Assembly: GCA_002328035.1 (NCBI GenBank)
Contig: DCVL01000066.1
Coordinates: forward strand, 1 to 64,000
Source of the DNA: Geobacter sp. UBA2189
GTDB lineage: Bacteria; Desulfobacterota; Desulfuromonadia; Geobacterales; Pseudopelobacteraceae
Direction: 5' to 3'
DNA length: 64,000 nt
Under the pieces are notes generated by a model, which had not been told where the DNA came from, searched no databases, and was given only the letters and a program-made list of their open reading frames with translations. Shown piece by piece: positions 27,926 to 36,979 of the stretch. The translations under genes were made by a program, and so were the position numbers. Positions within the stretch are counted from its first letter, which is position 1; each line of letters opens with the position of its first letter.

Positions 27926-28306
27926 TTAGGCCTCAGACTTCCATTGTCCATGGAGATTACAGTACTCCCGAGCGGTAACATCCTTTGCGGTAACGCAGAA
28001 TGTAGCTTCAGGGGTCTGTCCTGGCTGGAGATACTGACGATAGACCTTATTATCAGCAAAAAGCTCAATCCACTCGATATAATGTTTTTCTTCCATAGGG
28101 TGAGCAACTCCGCCAACTTTCACAGTTATGGTTCCATCTCCTATTTCAATTACCGGTACATGCTTTTCTTTGGCTGCATCAACTGTATTTTCTGATTGAA
28201 GCTGCATATTCTCACCACAGCAGACAATATTTGCTCCGCCACCATGCATGATCTCGACGATATTCCCACAGTGTATACATTTATAAACTTCCGAACGTTT
28301 AGGCAT
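27926..28306 (-). CDS. dfx: Desulfoferrodoxin (superoxide reductase)
   Basis: A 126-residue two-centre superoxide reductase that reduces superoxide to peroxide without making oxygen, typical of anaerobes. Centre I (desulforedoxin-like FeCys4) is formed by CIHCG and CCGENM; centre II (FeHis4Cys) by GGVAHPMEEKHYIEWIE and CNLHGQW near the C-terminus. The rubrerythrin gene 36 nt upstream on the same strand supplies peroxide removal, so the two probably form an oxidative-stress operon ending at the terminator downstream. Confidence 0.95.
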   Translation of the reverse strand: MPKRSEVYKCIHCGNIVEIMHGGGANIVCCGENMQLQSENTVDAAKEKHVPVIEIGDGTITVKVGGVAHPMEEKHYIEWIELFADNKVYRQYLQPGQTPEATFCVTAKDVTAREYCNLHGQWKSEA

Positions 28307-28342
28307 TTGATCAATCCTCCATTTTAAAAGTATAGAAACCGG

Positions 28343-28921
28343 TTACCAGTTTTCACCAAAAAGCTCAAAATGAGCCTTTGGATGGGCGCATGCGGGACAT
28401 AGCTCCGGAGCCGAGGCATTGGTATGCAGATAGCCGCAGTTGCGACAACGCCAAACAACGATCTGCTCACGCTCAAAAACACGCCCTGCCTCAATATTTG
28501 CCAAGAGGTCGCGATAACGCTTTTCATGCTGTTTTTCAGCGACAGAAATGGCATTCCATACAGCAGAGATCTCGGCAAAGCCTTCTTCTTTTGCTGTTGC
28601 GGCAAAAGCAGGATAGAGATCGCTATGCTCTTCATGCTCACCACAGGCTGCTGCCAGCAGATTTTCTGTAGTGGTGCCGATCTTTCCGGCAGGGAAACAG
28701 GCGGTTATTTCCAAATCCCCCCCCTCAAGAAATTTGAAGAAACGCTTTGCATGCTCTTTTTCCTGATTAGCTGTTTCTTCAAATATATCAGCTATCTGAA
28801 CATAACCTTCCTTGCGTGCTACTCCTGCAAAATAGGTGTAACGATTACGAGCCTGACTCTCGCCCGAAAATGATTTTAGCAGGTTTTGTTCTGTCTTTGT
28901 TCCTTTTACCGATTTAGACAT
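28343..28921 (-). CDS. rbr: Rubrerythrin
   Basis: A 192-residue non-haem peroxidase. The ferritin-like di-iron domain (1-145) has the Glu and ExxH ligands in FSGESQARNRY, ANQEKEHAKR, CGEHEEH and SVAEKQHEKRY. The C-terminal rubredoxin-like domain carries CRNCGY and CPACAHPKAHFE. It reduces hydrogen peroxide with electrons from rubredoxin. It sits directly before desulfoferrodoxin on the same strand. Confidence 0.96.
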   Translation of the reverse strand: MSKSVKGTKTEQNLLKSFSGESQARNRYTYFAGVARKEGYVQIADIFEETANQEKEHAKRFFKFLEGGDLEITACFPAGKIGTTTENLLAAACGEHEEHSDLYPAFAATAKEEGFAEISAVWNAISVAEKQHEKRYRDLLANIEAGRVFEREQIVVWRCRNCGYLHTNASAPELCPACAHPKAHFELFGENW

Positions 28922-29058
28922 CTAATAGCTCCTTTCAGTTATTAAATTAAATACCTCTGTGAAGAAGTCTACCTTATTATTTTTTGATTGCAAGCAAAAA
29001 GACAAATATTGTCCTGTTAGCATTTTATAATAAGTCAGAAAAAAGCTTGATCTTAATT

Positions 29059-30153
29059 TTACACATTGAAACGAAAATGCATTACATCCCCATCTTTTAC
29101 GATATATTCCTTGCCTTCCAGCCGCATTTGACCTTTTTCTTTTGCACCTGATTCTCCATTGCAGGCAATATAATCATCAAAAGCAATAACCTCTGCCCTT
29201 ATAAAACCTTTCTCAAAATCTGTATGAATGACCCCTGCAGCTTGGGGAGCCTTTGTTCCGTTTGTAATTGTCCAGGCTCTTACCTCTTTAACTCCAGCAG
29301 TAAAATAGGTGATCATTCCAAGCAATTCATATGCGGCGCGTATAAGTCGATCAAGACCTGATTCCTTAAGACCCATTTCTTGCAAAAAAGTTAATTTTTC
29401 ATCAGAATCAAGTTCAGAAATTTCAGCTTCAATCTTTCCACATATAACCACAACCCCTGACCCCTCTGCAGCAGCAATTCCCTTAACCTGAGAAACAAAT
29501 GGATGTTTACCATCAAGATCATCTTCAGATACGTTAGCAACATAAAGAACCGGTTTTGCGGAAAGGAGATGCAAATCTCGCAGCCAAATACGCTCTTCTT
29601 CGTTTTCGGCGCAATCACGAACTTTTTTACCCTGTTCCAGCAAAGTCGTTACTCTTTCATAGAGAGCAACCTCTTCCTTCGCCTTTTTATCTCCGCTTCT
29701 AGCAAGTTTTTCGGCACGCAACAACTTTTTTTCTACAGTTTCAAGGTCGGATAGTGCCAGTTCAGTATTTATGATCTCAATATCATCAACAGGCGAGACC
29801 TTACCTGAAACATGCACCACATTCCCATCATCAAAACAGCGGACTACATGCAATACGGCGTCAACAGAGCGTATATGACCAAGAAACTGGTTTCCCAAAC
29901 CCTCGCCAGCACTTGCTCCTTTTACAAGTCCAGCGATATCCAGAAATTCGATGGTTGTGTACTGGCATCTTTGTGGACGAACTATAGCTGAAAGCTGTTC
30001 AATACGTGGGTCTGGCACCTGTACAATGCCAACATTCGGATCAATTGTACAAAAAGGGTAATTGGCAGACTCAGCGCCAGCCGATGTTATTGCATTGAAG
30101 ATAGTTGATTTGCCAACATTTGGAAGTCCAACAATACCACAGTTAAATCCCAT
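29059..30153 (-). CDS. ychF: Obg-like ATPase YchF
   Basis: A 364-residue P-loop NTPase with G1 GLPNVGKSTIFN, switch DIAGLVKGASAGEGLGNQF, a coiled-coil insertion (about 135-200) and a C-terminal TGS domain ending in KEYIVKDGDVMHFRFNV. It prefers ATP and binds ribosomes; it is linked to stress response. The start ATG is two bases after the pth stop, consistent with an ispE-prs-rplY-pth-ychF operon. Confidence 0.96.
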   Translation of the reverse strand: MGFNCGIVGLPNVGKSTIFNAITSAGAESANYPFCTIDPNVGIVQVPDPRIEQLSAIVRPQRCQYTTIEFLDIAGLVKGASAGEGLGNQFLGHIRSVDAVLHVVRCFDDGNVVHVSGKVSPVDDIEIINTELALSDLETVEKKLLRAEKLARSGDKKAKEEVALYERVTTLLEQGKKVRDCAENEEERIWLRDLHLLSAKPVLYVANVSEDDLDGKHPFVSQVKGIAAAEGSGVVVICGKIEAEISELDSDEKLTFLQEMGLKESGLDRLIRAAYELLGMITYFTAGVKEVRAWTITNGTKAPQAAGVIHTDFEKGFIRAEVIAFDDYIACNGESGAKEKGQMRLEGKEYIVKDGDVMHFRFNV

Positions 30154-30155
30154 AA

Positions 30156-30740
30156 CTATAATCCTTCCAGATACGTTTTGTTATTAAATAGACTCATTGC
30201 CTTTGGCACTCCTTCATCAAGTGCCAGCTCAAGCATATCCAGCGCCCCATCCAGAACTCTGGTAAATATTTCCATTTCCTGGGGGGAAAATGTACCAAGA
30301 ACGTGGTTTGTTACATCACCGTTAAGCGGCCTGCCTATCCCCAAACGAACCCGTGTGAAATTTCCCTTGCCCAAATGTTCCATAATTGAACGGAGGCCGT
30401 TCTGTCCTCCATGCCCACCTCCCATTTTAAGACGGGCTGTTCCCAGGGGCAGATCAATCTCGTCATGCACTACGAACAACTGTTCAGATTGTAATTTGTA
30501 GAACTGCATGGCAGGAATAATTGAACGACCGGATAGATTCATAAATGTCTGGGGTTTAAGAAGAATCAACCGAATCCCCTTCCGCTCCCATTCAACAGTG
30601 AGACCGCCAAACTGTTTACGGACTAAAGAAAGTCCATTTAAGGCGGCAATCCTGTCCAAAAACAGAAAACCCGCATTGTGGCGGGTCCATTGATACTTTG
30701 AGCCGGGATTACCCAACCCTGCTATTAAAAATGTTTCCAT
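30156..30740 (-). CDS. pth: Peptidyl-tRNA hydrolase
   Basis: A 194-residue Pth that recycles tRNA from peptidyl-tRNA released by stalled ribosomes. Signatures: GLGNPGSKYQWTRHNAGF with the catalytic His, KPQTFMNLSG, VVHDEIDLPLG and GGHGGQNGLRSI. Normal length. A long hairpin without a T-tract separates it from rplY. Confidence 0.96.
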   Translation of the reverse strand: METFLIAGLGNPGSKYQWTRHNAGFLFLDRIAALNGLSLVRKQFGGLTVEWERKGIRLILLKPQTFMNLSGRSIIPAMQFYKLQSEQLFVVHDEIDLPLGTARLKMGGGHGGQNGLRSIMEHLGKGNFTRVRLGIGRPLNGDVTNHVLGTFSPQEMEIFTRVLDGALDMLELALDEGVPKAMSLFNNKTYLEGL

Positions 30741-30754
30741 TTACTTTACTCAAT

Positions 30755-30790
30755 CCCTTGCCTGTAATGCTATTTCATTACAGGCAAGGG
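30755..30790 (-). promoter_or_regulatory. 15-bp perfect hairpin between rplY and pth
   Basis: CCCTTGCCTGTAATG pairs perfectly with CATTACAGGCAAGGG across a 6-nt loop, between the rplY stop and the pth start. On the transcribed strand it is followed by ATTGAGTAAAG, not by T residues, so it does not look like a standard terminator. An mRNA-processing or stability element, or a partial attenuator, is possible. Confidence 0.6.
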
Positions 30791-30800
30791 ACTAACATTG

Positions 30801-31385
30801 TCAAGCCGGGGCAGCAGCTTCTTCTTTTACCTTACCAAGAACACCTACAACCTGGGTCTTGGGACTATCAACACACTTTACACCCTCAGGCAATTTAATC
30901 TCTGAAACATGTATGGCATGACCAATTTTTAAATCGGCTACATCCACATCAATATGGTCAGGAATCTGACCTGGCAGACATTCAATATGAAGGCTGTGAT
31001 GAGCAAAATCAAGAAGTCCACCTTCCTTGACTCCTGTAGCTGTCCCTAACAGGTTAACCGGCACATTTATCCGAACTTTTTCATTCATGTTAACCAGATG
31101 AAGATCAACATGCTTTGGATTCCTTTTAATCACATCACGCTGAATTTCAGCAACGATCACAACCAGTTTATCTAGTTCGCCTCCACCCTGGAGAGTAATC
31201 AGGTTATTCAGTCCACCTTCACCTGCAATCGCAGCATTTAAATCTTTTGGCTCCAAACTTACAGGAACCGGCGCCATGTTCCGTCCATAAACTATACCTG
31301 GTATACGCCCTGTAGCGCGCAACCTGCGGCTGACACCTTTGCCGGTACCAATACGTGTTTCAATCTTCATCTGGGTCTGTTGCAT
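30801..31385 (-). CDS. rplY: Ribosomal protein bL25 (CTC/TL5 form)
   Basis: A 194-residue, two-domain L25 that binds 5S rRNA. The N-terminal half has GKGVSRRLRATGRIPGIVYG and the C-terminal TL5 domain has HSLHIECLPGQIPDHIDVDV. Position between prs and pth is the usual one. The start ATG is preceded by TGGAGGAATACC, a strong ribosome site. Confidence 0.95.
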   Translation of the reverse strand: MQQTQMKIETRIGTGKGVSRRLRATGRIPGIVYGRNMAPVPVSLEPKDLNAAIAGEGGLNNLITLQGGGELDKLVVIVAEIQRDVIKRNPKHVDLHLVNMNEKVRINVPVNLLGTATGVKEGGLLDFAHHSLHIECLPGQIPDHIDVDVADLKIGHAIHVSEIKLPEGVKCVDSPKTQVVGVLGKVKEEAAAPA

Positions 31386-31439
31386 GGTATTCCTCCAAAC
31401 TTGAAAGCGGCCTTTATAACCGAAATTTTTCCTGCCTTT

Positions 31440-32384
31440 TTATATAAACAAAGAACTTACAGATTCATCATCATGTATGCGGCGTATAGCCTCACCCAGA
31501 AGTGGAGCAACAGACAAAACCTTGATTTTTGAAGTACGGGCACCTTTTTCACCCAAAGGGATGGTATCGGTAAGGAGAATTTCTTCTATAACAGAACCAT
31601 TAATACGATCAATAGCGGGGCCGGAAAGGACTCCATGAGTGGCACAAGCATAAATACTTTCAGCGCCATTCTGTTTCAGTGCGCCTGCCGCCTGTGTCAA
31701 GGTTCCTGCTGTATCAATCATATCATCAAGAATTATTGCTATTTTACCTTTTACATCACCTATCAGATGCATAACTTCAGCCACATTGGGACCGGTGCGT
31801 CTCTTGTCAATAACAGCCATTGGACATTCGAGCCTTTTTGCAAATGCTCTTGCCCGCTCAGTACCGCCTGCATCAGGAGATACCATAACAATATTTTGAT
31901 GGTTAAAACGATCCTTTAAATGATTCAGGATAACTGGAGCGGCATAAAGGTTGTCAACAGGAATATTAAAAAATCCCTGGATTTGTCCGGCATGAAGGTC
32001 TGTGGTAACAACACGGTCTACACCGGCTGTAGTTATAAGGTCGGCAACAAGTTTTGCGGAAATAGGAGTACGTGGGGCTGCTTTACGATCCTGTCGGGCG
32101 TAACCGTAGTAAGGGATAACGGCTGTAATTGTGGCAGCAGAGGCTCTTTTAAGGGCATCTGTCATAACAAGCAGTTCCATAAGATTGTCATTTGTAGGTG
32201 CGCAGGTTGACTGTACAACATATACATCACGCCCACGAACGTTTTCGCAGACCTCAACCATTACTTCTCCATCGGAGAAGTTTCTTACGCTGGCCTTACC
32301 AAGAGGGACACCCAGGACTTCACATATATTCTGTGCAAGGTCAATATTTGAGTTACCTGAAAAAACCTTTATCTTGTCGTACAT
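31440..32384 (-). CDS. prs: Ribose-phosphate pyrophosphokinase
   Basis: Makes PRPP from ribose 5-phosphate and ATP. I chose ATG 32384, giving MYDKIKVFSGNSN and 314 residues, the usual length; the longer frame adds 14 residues not found in the family. Signatures: FSDGEVMVEVCENVRG, YYGYARQDRKAAPR, DLHAGQIQGFF, the PRPP-binding VSPDAGGTERARAFAKRL and ILDDMIDTAGTLTQAA. Located between ispE and rplY. Confidence 0.96.
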   Translation of the reverse strand: MYDKIKVFSGNSNIDLAQNICEVLGVPLGKASVRNFSDGEVMVEVCENVRGRDVYVVQSTCAPTNDNLMELLVMTDALKRASAATITAVIPYYGYARQDRKAAPRTPISAKLVADLITTAGVDRVVTTDLHAGQIQGFFNIPVDNLYAAPVILNHLKDRFNHQNIVMVSPDAGGTERARAFAKRLECPMAVIDKRRTGPNVAEVMHLIGDVKGKIAIILDDMIDTAGTLTQAAGALKQNGAESIYACATHGVLSGPAIDRINGSVIEEILLTDTIPLGEKGARTSKIKVLSVAPLLGEAIRRIHDDESVSSLFI

Positions 32385-32422
32385 GGTGCCTGTTTTACCT
32401 TTCAAGGCAGTGAAATTCCGTT

Positions 32423-33268
32423 TCATACAGTCTGAACAACAGCAACAAACCAGTCGCGATTATTTCGCAAAACATCAGATGCCTTTATAGCCGTTGCCTC
32501 ATCATTAAACAGGCCAAACACCGTAGAACCACTACCTGACATCAATGAACAGAGCGCCCCATTGGAAACCAGTTCATTTTTTATCTCAGAAATAACCGGA
32601 AATGCTGGAATAGTTACAGTTTCGAGGTCATTTGACAGTATATGACAAAGCGATGCAACATCTTTAAACGAGTCGGGAATTGTAGCTAGAGGTTTCTGTT
32701 GTGTCAACTGCAAATTTTTATATACCCATGCAGTTGAGACAGGCAGATTTGGATTTACCAGAACTACCCAGGCATCAGGGATGCCTGTCAGCTCTGTAAG
32801 GCGTTCGCCAATACCTTCTGCCAGAGCTGTATGCCTAAACAGAAAAAAAGGCACATCTGCGCCGAGTTTGGCGCCAATAATCATAAGACGCCCCCTTGAA
32901 AGCCCTAGCCCAAGAAGCTCATTCAATCCTAGCAATACTGCAGCAGAGTCACTACTGCCTCCCCCAAGACCAGCGGCTACAGGGATATTCTTCTTGATAT
33001 TTATTTCACAACCGAATCTACACTCAGAGATCTCCAAAAGAGCCTTGGCAGCTTTCCACCCGATATTAGCCTCACCATCCGGCACATTTTTACTATCACA
33101 GTAAACATTAATATCAGGAGAGTAAGTCAATTGAATCCGTACTTGATCATACAGGCTGACTCTCTGCATAATCATCCGAAGTTCATGATATCCATCAGGA
33201 CGTTTGGAAATAACATCCAAAAGATAATTTATCTTGGCAGGAGCCTGCAATGTAATGCTCTGAAGCAT
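32423..33268 (-). CDS. ispE: 4-diphosphocytidyl-2-C-methyl-D-erythritol kinase
   Basis: MEP-pathway isoprenoid enzyme of the GHMP kinase family. Start set at ATG 33268 (MLQSITLQAPAKINYLLDV) because GGAG lies 7 nt upstream; this gives 281 residues. Signatures: APAKINYLLDV, RPDGYHEL, the phosphate-binding PVAAGLGGGSSDSAAVL and the C-terminal LMSGSGSTVFGLF. First gene of the minus-strand housekeeping run; divergent from aguA. Confidence 0.95.
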   Translation of the reverse strand: MLQSITLQAPAKINYLLDVISKRPDGYHELRMIMQRVSLYDQVRIQLTYSPDINVYCDSKNVPDGEANIGWKAAKALLEISECRFGCEINIKKNIPVAAGLGGGSSDSAAVLLGLNELLGLGLSRGRLMIIGAKLGADVPFFLFRHTALAEGIGERLTELTGIPDAWVVLVNPNLPVSTAWVYKNLQLTQQKPLATIPDSFKDVASLCHILSNDLETVTIPAFPVISEIKNELVSNGALCSLMSGSGSTVFGLFNDEATAIKASDVLRNNRDWFVAVVQTV

Positions 33269-33437
33269 GCTTTCACTCCGTAAAACATAGTAAAACACAA
33301 TTAATATGACACTGCTTTTAAACCAAAGACTGTGTCAACGCAAGGCCAAAGAAACTTGCAGCTGCTATCAATCACCGCTATACTCTGCAAGTTTTTTAGA
33401 TAAAGATTTTATTTTTTGGAAAGGAAGATCCGGTTCT

Positions 33438-34460
33438 ATGAATATTAGATTCCCTGCTGAATGGGAAAAACAGGATGGCGTTCTTATCGCCTGGCCTCAT
33501 CCGGCAACAGATTGGAATGAGCAACTTAATGAAGTATTGGATGTATATACCGAATTAATCCGTACAATTATCCGTTTTGAGAAGGTTTTGCTGGTAGCAC
33601 CTGATCCTGAAGCTGTAACAGCACACCTTCTTTCAGAAGGTATTTTACTTTCCAATGTTATAATCTGCCCCACCTTTACAAATGACACCTGGACACGTGA
33701 TTTCGGACCGATAACAGTTTTAGAGGAAAATCAACCCCTTTTACTTGATTTTGGTTTTAACGGTTGGGGACTGAAGTTTTCTTCAGACCTCGATAATCAG
33801 GTAACACGCAAACTTAAGGAGAATGGATTTTTTCAACCTGAAGTCAAGACTATCGGTTTGATCCTTGAGGGTGGTAGCATTGAAACAGACGGTTGTGGCA
33901 CTCTTCTTACAACTAGCCGATGCCTGTTATCCCCAAACCGCAACCCTCATTTAAACAGGGAGGAACTTACCAGTGCCCTTGTTAATATCTTTGGTCTGCA
34001 ACAGATTATATGGCTTGAACATGGACACCTTGAGGGGGATGATACAGACGCCCATATAGATACTCTGGTTCGCTTATGCCCTAATAATACAATCCTATAT
34101 ACTGATTGCAACAATCCGAACGATCCACATTACATCGATATAAAACTGATGGAGAATGAATTAAAAACACTCAAGAGCAGCACAGGGGTTCCATACAGAC
34201 TACTACCACTGCCATGGCCGGAGGCACGTTACGACTCTTCCGGAAATCGCCTTCCAGCAGGATATGCCAACTATCTGTTAATAAACGACGCTGTTCTGGT
34301 TCCGACATACAAAGATCGATCCGATAATGAGGCGCTGAAGACAATAGCAATGGCCTTCCCCGAACGCGAGATTATTGGAATAAACTGCTTGCCGTTAATT
34401 GAACAACATGGTTCACTACACTGCATAACCATGCAGCTGCCATCAGGGGTATTAAAATGA
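33438..34460 (+). CDS. aguA: Agmatine deiminase
   Basis: Converts agmatine to N-carbamoylputrescine. Start placed at ATG 33438 (MNIRFPAEWEKQDGVLIAWPH), the family N-terminus, giving 340 residues. Visible catalytic segments are NDTWTRDFGPI, GLILEGGSIETDGCGTLLTT, the LEHGHLEGDDTDAHIDTL His/Asp region, and the C-terminal nucleophile Cys in GSLHCITMQ. It overlaps aguB by 4 nt. Together they make putrescine from agmatine. Confidence 0.94.
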   Translation: MNIRFPAEWEKQDGVLIAWPHPATDWNEQLNEVLDVYTELIRTIIRFEKVLLVAPDPEAVTAHLLSEGILLSNVIICPTFTNDTWTRDFGPITVLEENQPLLLDFGFNGWGLKFSSDLDNQVTRKLKENGFFQPEVKTIGLILEGGSIETDGCGTLLTTSRCLLSPNRNPHLNREELTSALVNIFGLQQIIWLEHGHLEGDDTDAHIDTLVRLCPNNTILYTDCNNPNDPHYIDIKLMENELKTLKSSTGVPYRLLPLPWPEARYDSSGNRLPAGYANYLLINDAVLVPTYKDRSDNEALKTIAMAFPEREIIGINCLPLIEQHGSLHCITMQLPSGVLK

Positions 34461-35341
34461 TAAACCTTAAGGTTGCTCTAATCCAGCAGAGCTGTGATGA
34501 CAACTACAAACTGACCTTTAAAAAAACCTGCAATATGATAGACAAGGCAGCCTCTGAAGGAGCTGAACTTGTGGTTCTTCAGGAACTGCACGGCGGTTCG
34601 TACTTCTGTCAAACGGAAGATACAGAACAGTTTGACAGGGCAGAGCCTATCCCAGGTCCGACAACAGATCTGTTTGGAAAAGTGGCAAAACAATATGGGA
34701 TAGTTCTGGTAACCTCGCTTTTTGAACGAAGAGCCTCCGGCCTATACCACAATACCGCCGTGGTATTTGAAAAAGACGGTTCTATTGCGGGTACTTACCG
34801 GAAGATGCATATACCTGATGATCCAGGTTTTTATGAAAAGTTTTATTTTACCCCCGGCGATCTCGGATTCATACCTATTAAGACATCTTTAGGCTGTTTG
34901 GGGGTATTGGTTTGCTGGGATCAGTGGTATCCGGAGGCAGCAAGGCTGATGGCGCTTGCAGGGGCAGAACTGCTAATATATCCCACAGCAATAGGCTGGG
35001 ATCCTTCTGATGAAATAACCGAGAAGGAACGTCAGGTTGATGCATGGCGTACGGTTCAGAGAGGGCATGCCATTGCCAATGGGTTACCTGTAATTGCTGT
35101 AAACAGGGTTGGATTTGAAGCCTCGCCAGATTCAAGGGCAAGCGGGATCCTATTCTGGGGAACCAGCTTCATCGCTGGAGCACAGGGAGAGATACTGGTA
35201 CAGGGCAGTGTTGAAACGGAGGAGGTAATAACTATAGAACTGGATATGAAACGGAGCGAATCTGTACGAAGAATATGGCCTTTTCTACGGGACAGGCGTA
35301 TTGATGCCTACAATGAACTCAACCTGCGATACAGGGATTAG
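34457..35341 (+). CDS. aguB: N-carbamoylputrescine amidase
   Basis: A 294-residue nitrilase-superfamily amidase making putrescine, ammonia and CO2. The Glu-Lys-Cys triad is seen in VVLQELHGG, YRKMHIPDDPGFYEKFYF and VLVCWDQWYPEAARLMALAG; the motif AIGWDPSDE and YPTAIG are typical of AguB. Its ATG overlaps the aguA stop (ATGA). Confidence 0.95.
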   Translation: MINLKVALIQQSCDDNYKLTFKKTCNMIDKAASEGAELVVLQELHGGSYFCQTEDTEQFDRAEPIPGPTTDLFGKVAKQYGIVLVTSLFERRASGLYHNTAVVFEKDGSIAGTYRKMHIPDDPGFYEKFYFTPGDLGFIPIKTSLGCLGVLVCWDQWYPEAARLMALAGAELLIYPTAIGWDPSDEITEKERQVDAWRTVQRGHAIANGLPVIAVNRVGFEASPDSRASGILFWGTSFIAGAQGEILVQGSVETEEVITIELDMKRSESVRRIWPFLRDRRIDAYNELNLRYRD

Positions 35342-35352
35342 GAGAGTCACCG

Positions 35353-35754
35353 GTGGACAACCCAAAGGATAACGCGGAATTCCTTGATGAAGAATACATC
35401 AGAATTAATTACCATGAAGCTGGTTTCAGCTACCTTCTACCGGAGATACTGACACTATTCCTTGAGCAATCAGCAGTTCATCTTCAAAAGCTTGAACTGC
35501 TGTTTCAGCAGAGCAATCTCCACGAATTATCAGCAGAAGCTCACACACTTAAAGGTTCAGCCAGCTCAATAGGCGCTACAATTCTGGCTAATGCAGCTCA
35601 ATCTGTTGAAGAAAATGCCGAATCATCAAATCAGGAAAATTTAACCCTGATGTTTAACAAACTAAAACAGGCTTCGGAATCAACGAACATAGCGATTGCT
35701 AAAGAACTTAAAGTGCTTTCAGAGGCAGAAAACAACGACCTTGAACTTTTCTAG
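35353..35754 (+). CDS. Stand-alone HPt (histidine phosphotransfer) domain protein
   Basis: A 133-residue helical protein with GTG start and GGAGAG 5 nt upstream. The HPt core is AEAHTLKGSASSIGA with phosphorylatable His64; the segment before it (LPEILTLFLEQSAVHLQKLELLF) forms the first helices. HPt proteins relay phosphate between hybrid kinases and response regulators. No kinase or regulator is next to it; it follows aguB by 11 nt, so it may be co-transcribed with the putrescine genes. Partners are unknown. Confidence 0.88.
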   Translation: MDNPKDNAEFLDEEYIRINYHEAGFSYLLPEILTLFLEQSAVHLQKLELLFQQSNLHELSAEAHTLKGSASSIGATILANAAQSVEENAESSNQENLTLMFNKLKQASESTNIAIAKELKVLSEAENNDLELF

Positions 35755-35759
35755 GGAAA

Positions 35760-36953
35760 TTACTTTCTAAGACCCACCTCAACAGCCAGTTGTTCCCAGG
35801 CGGGAATACTACGCTCAATCATCTTCCTGTTTACACAATAAGCAATCCTGAAATAACCAGGTGCTCCAAAACCTGAACCCGGAACCAGAAGGATATGATG
35901 TTTCTGAGCCAGCTTCACAAACTCAACATCATCTGCAATTGGTGATTTTGGAAAGAGGTAAAAGGCTCCATCTGGCTTCACCATACTGAACCCGAGCCTG
36001 TTGAGATTTTCTAAGAAAAGATCTCTTTTGGACTGGTAATCAGAGATATCAACGAATACATCCTGAAGCCCGGCCACCAGCCTTTGCATCAATGCCGGTG
36101 CATTTACAAATCCAAGTGTACGATTACAAAAGACAGCTCCCTCTATAAACTGCAGAGCAGTTGGCATTTGAGGATTAACAGCCAGATAACCTATACGCTC
36201 CCCAGGCAACGCCAAATCCTTGCTATGAGATGTAACCACCACGCTGGATTCAATAAGCTTGAATATAGATGGCACCTTGATACCATCGTATGCCACCCTT
36301 GAATAAGGCTCATCAGAAATAACATAGACTTGGTGACCTGTCCGTATCTGTGCCCGCTTTACAAGTTCACCCAAACCGGACAGTTCTTCCTCATTATAGA
36401 TGACACCAGTAGGATTGTTTGGAGAATTAATAATAATTGCGCGGGTTTTATTAGTAATAGCCGCAGCTATTGCATCCAGATCAAGCCTGAATGTTTCTCT
36501 GTTTGTCCAAGCCTCTACCGGCACACCTCCATGATTATCAATATAAAACTTGTACTCAACAAAATATGGGGCAAGAATTATTACCTCTTCACCCGGGTTA
36601 AGAATGGTCTTCAACACAACATTTAATCCACCACCTGCTCCGCAGGTCATAATCAGATGTTCTGCAGTCACTTGAAGTCCTGAATCTTCAGCCAGCTTAC
36701 GAGCAATTGCAGTGCGGGTTTCAGAATAACCGGCATTGTTCATGTAGCGATGCATTCCAGGCAGAGGTTTTTTTGCAAGCTGTTGAAGAGCCTTGTGAAA
36801 CTCTTTAGGCGGCTCTACATCAGGGTTACCAAGAGTAAAATCATAGACATTTTCAGCCCCGAATTCCTGACGTAAACGCTCTCCCTCTTCAAACATCTTG
36901 CGAATCCAGGATGAACGGGAAATATAGCCAGCTATCTTATTTGCAATCGCCAT
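35760..36953 (-). CDS. Pyridoxal-phosphate aminotransferase, aspartate/aromatic class I
   Basis: A 397-residue fold-type I aminotransferase. Signatures: FTLGNPDVEPP, the cofactor region MTCGAGGGLNVVLKTILNPGEEVI, INSPNNPTGVIY, SDEPYSRVAYDG and the Schiff-base Lys in SHSKDLALPGERIGY. Substrate is most likely aspartate or another amino acid; this cannot be fixed from sequence. Convergent with the HPt gene, 5 nt between stops. Confidence 0.88.
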   Translation of the reverse strand: MAIANKIAGYISRSSWIRKMFEEGERLRQEFGAENVYDFTLGNPDVEPPKEFHKALQQLAKKPLPGMHRYMNNAGYSETRTAIARKLAEDSGLQVTAEHLIMTCGAGGGLNVVLKTILNPGEEVIILAPYFVEYKFYIDNHGGVPVEAWTNRETFRLDLDAIAAAITNKTRAIIINSPNNPTGVIYNEEELSGLGELVKRAQIRTGHQVYVISDEPYSRVAYDGIKVPSIFKLIESSVVVTSHSKDLALPGERIGYLAVNPQMPTALQFIEGAVFCNRTLGFVNAPALMQRLVAGLQDVFVDISDYQSKRDLFLENLNRLGFSMVKPDGAFYLFPKSPIADDVEFVKLAQKHHILLVPGSGFGAPGYFRIAYCVNRKMIERSIPAWEQLAVEVGLRK

Positions 36954-36979
36954 TGATTTATATCCCCGGTTTTAAAAGC

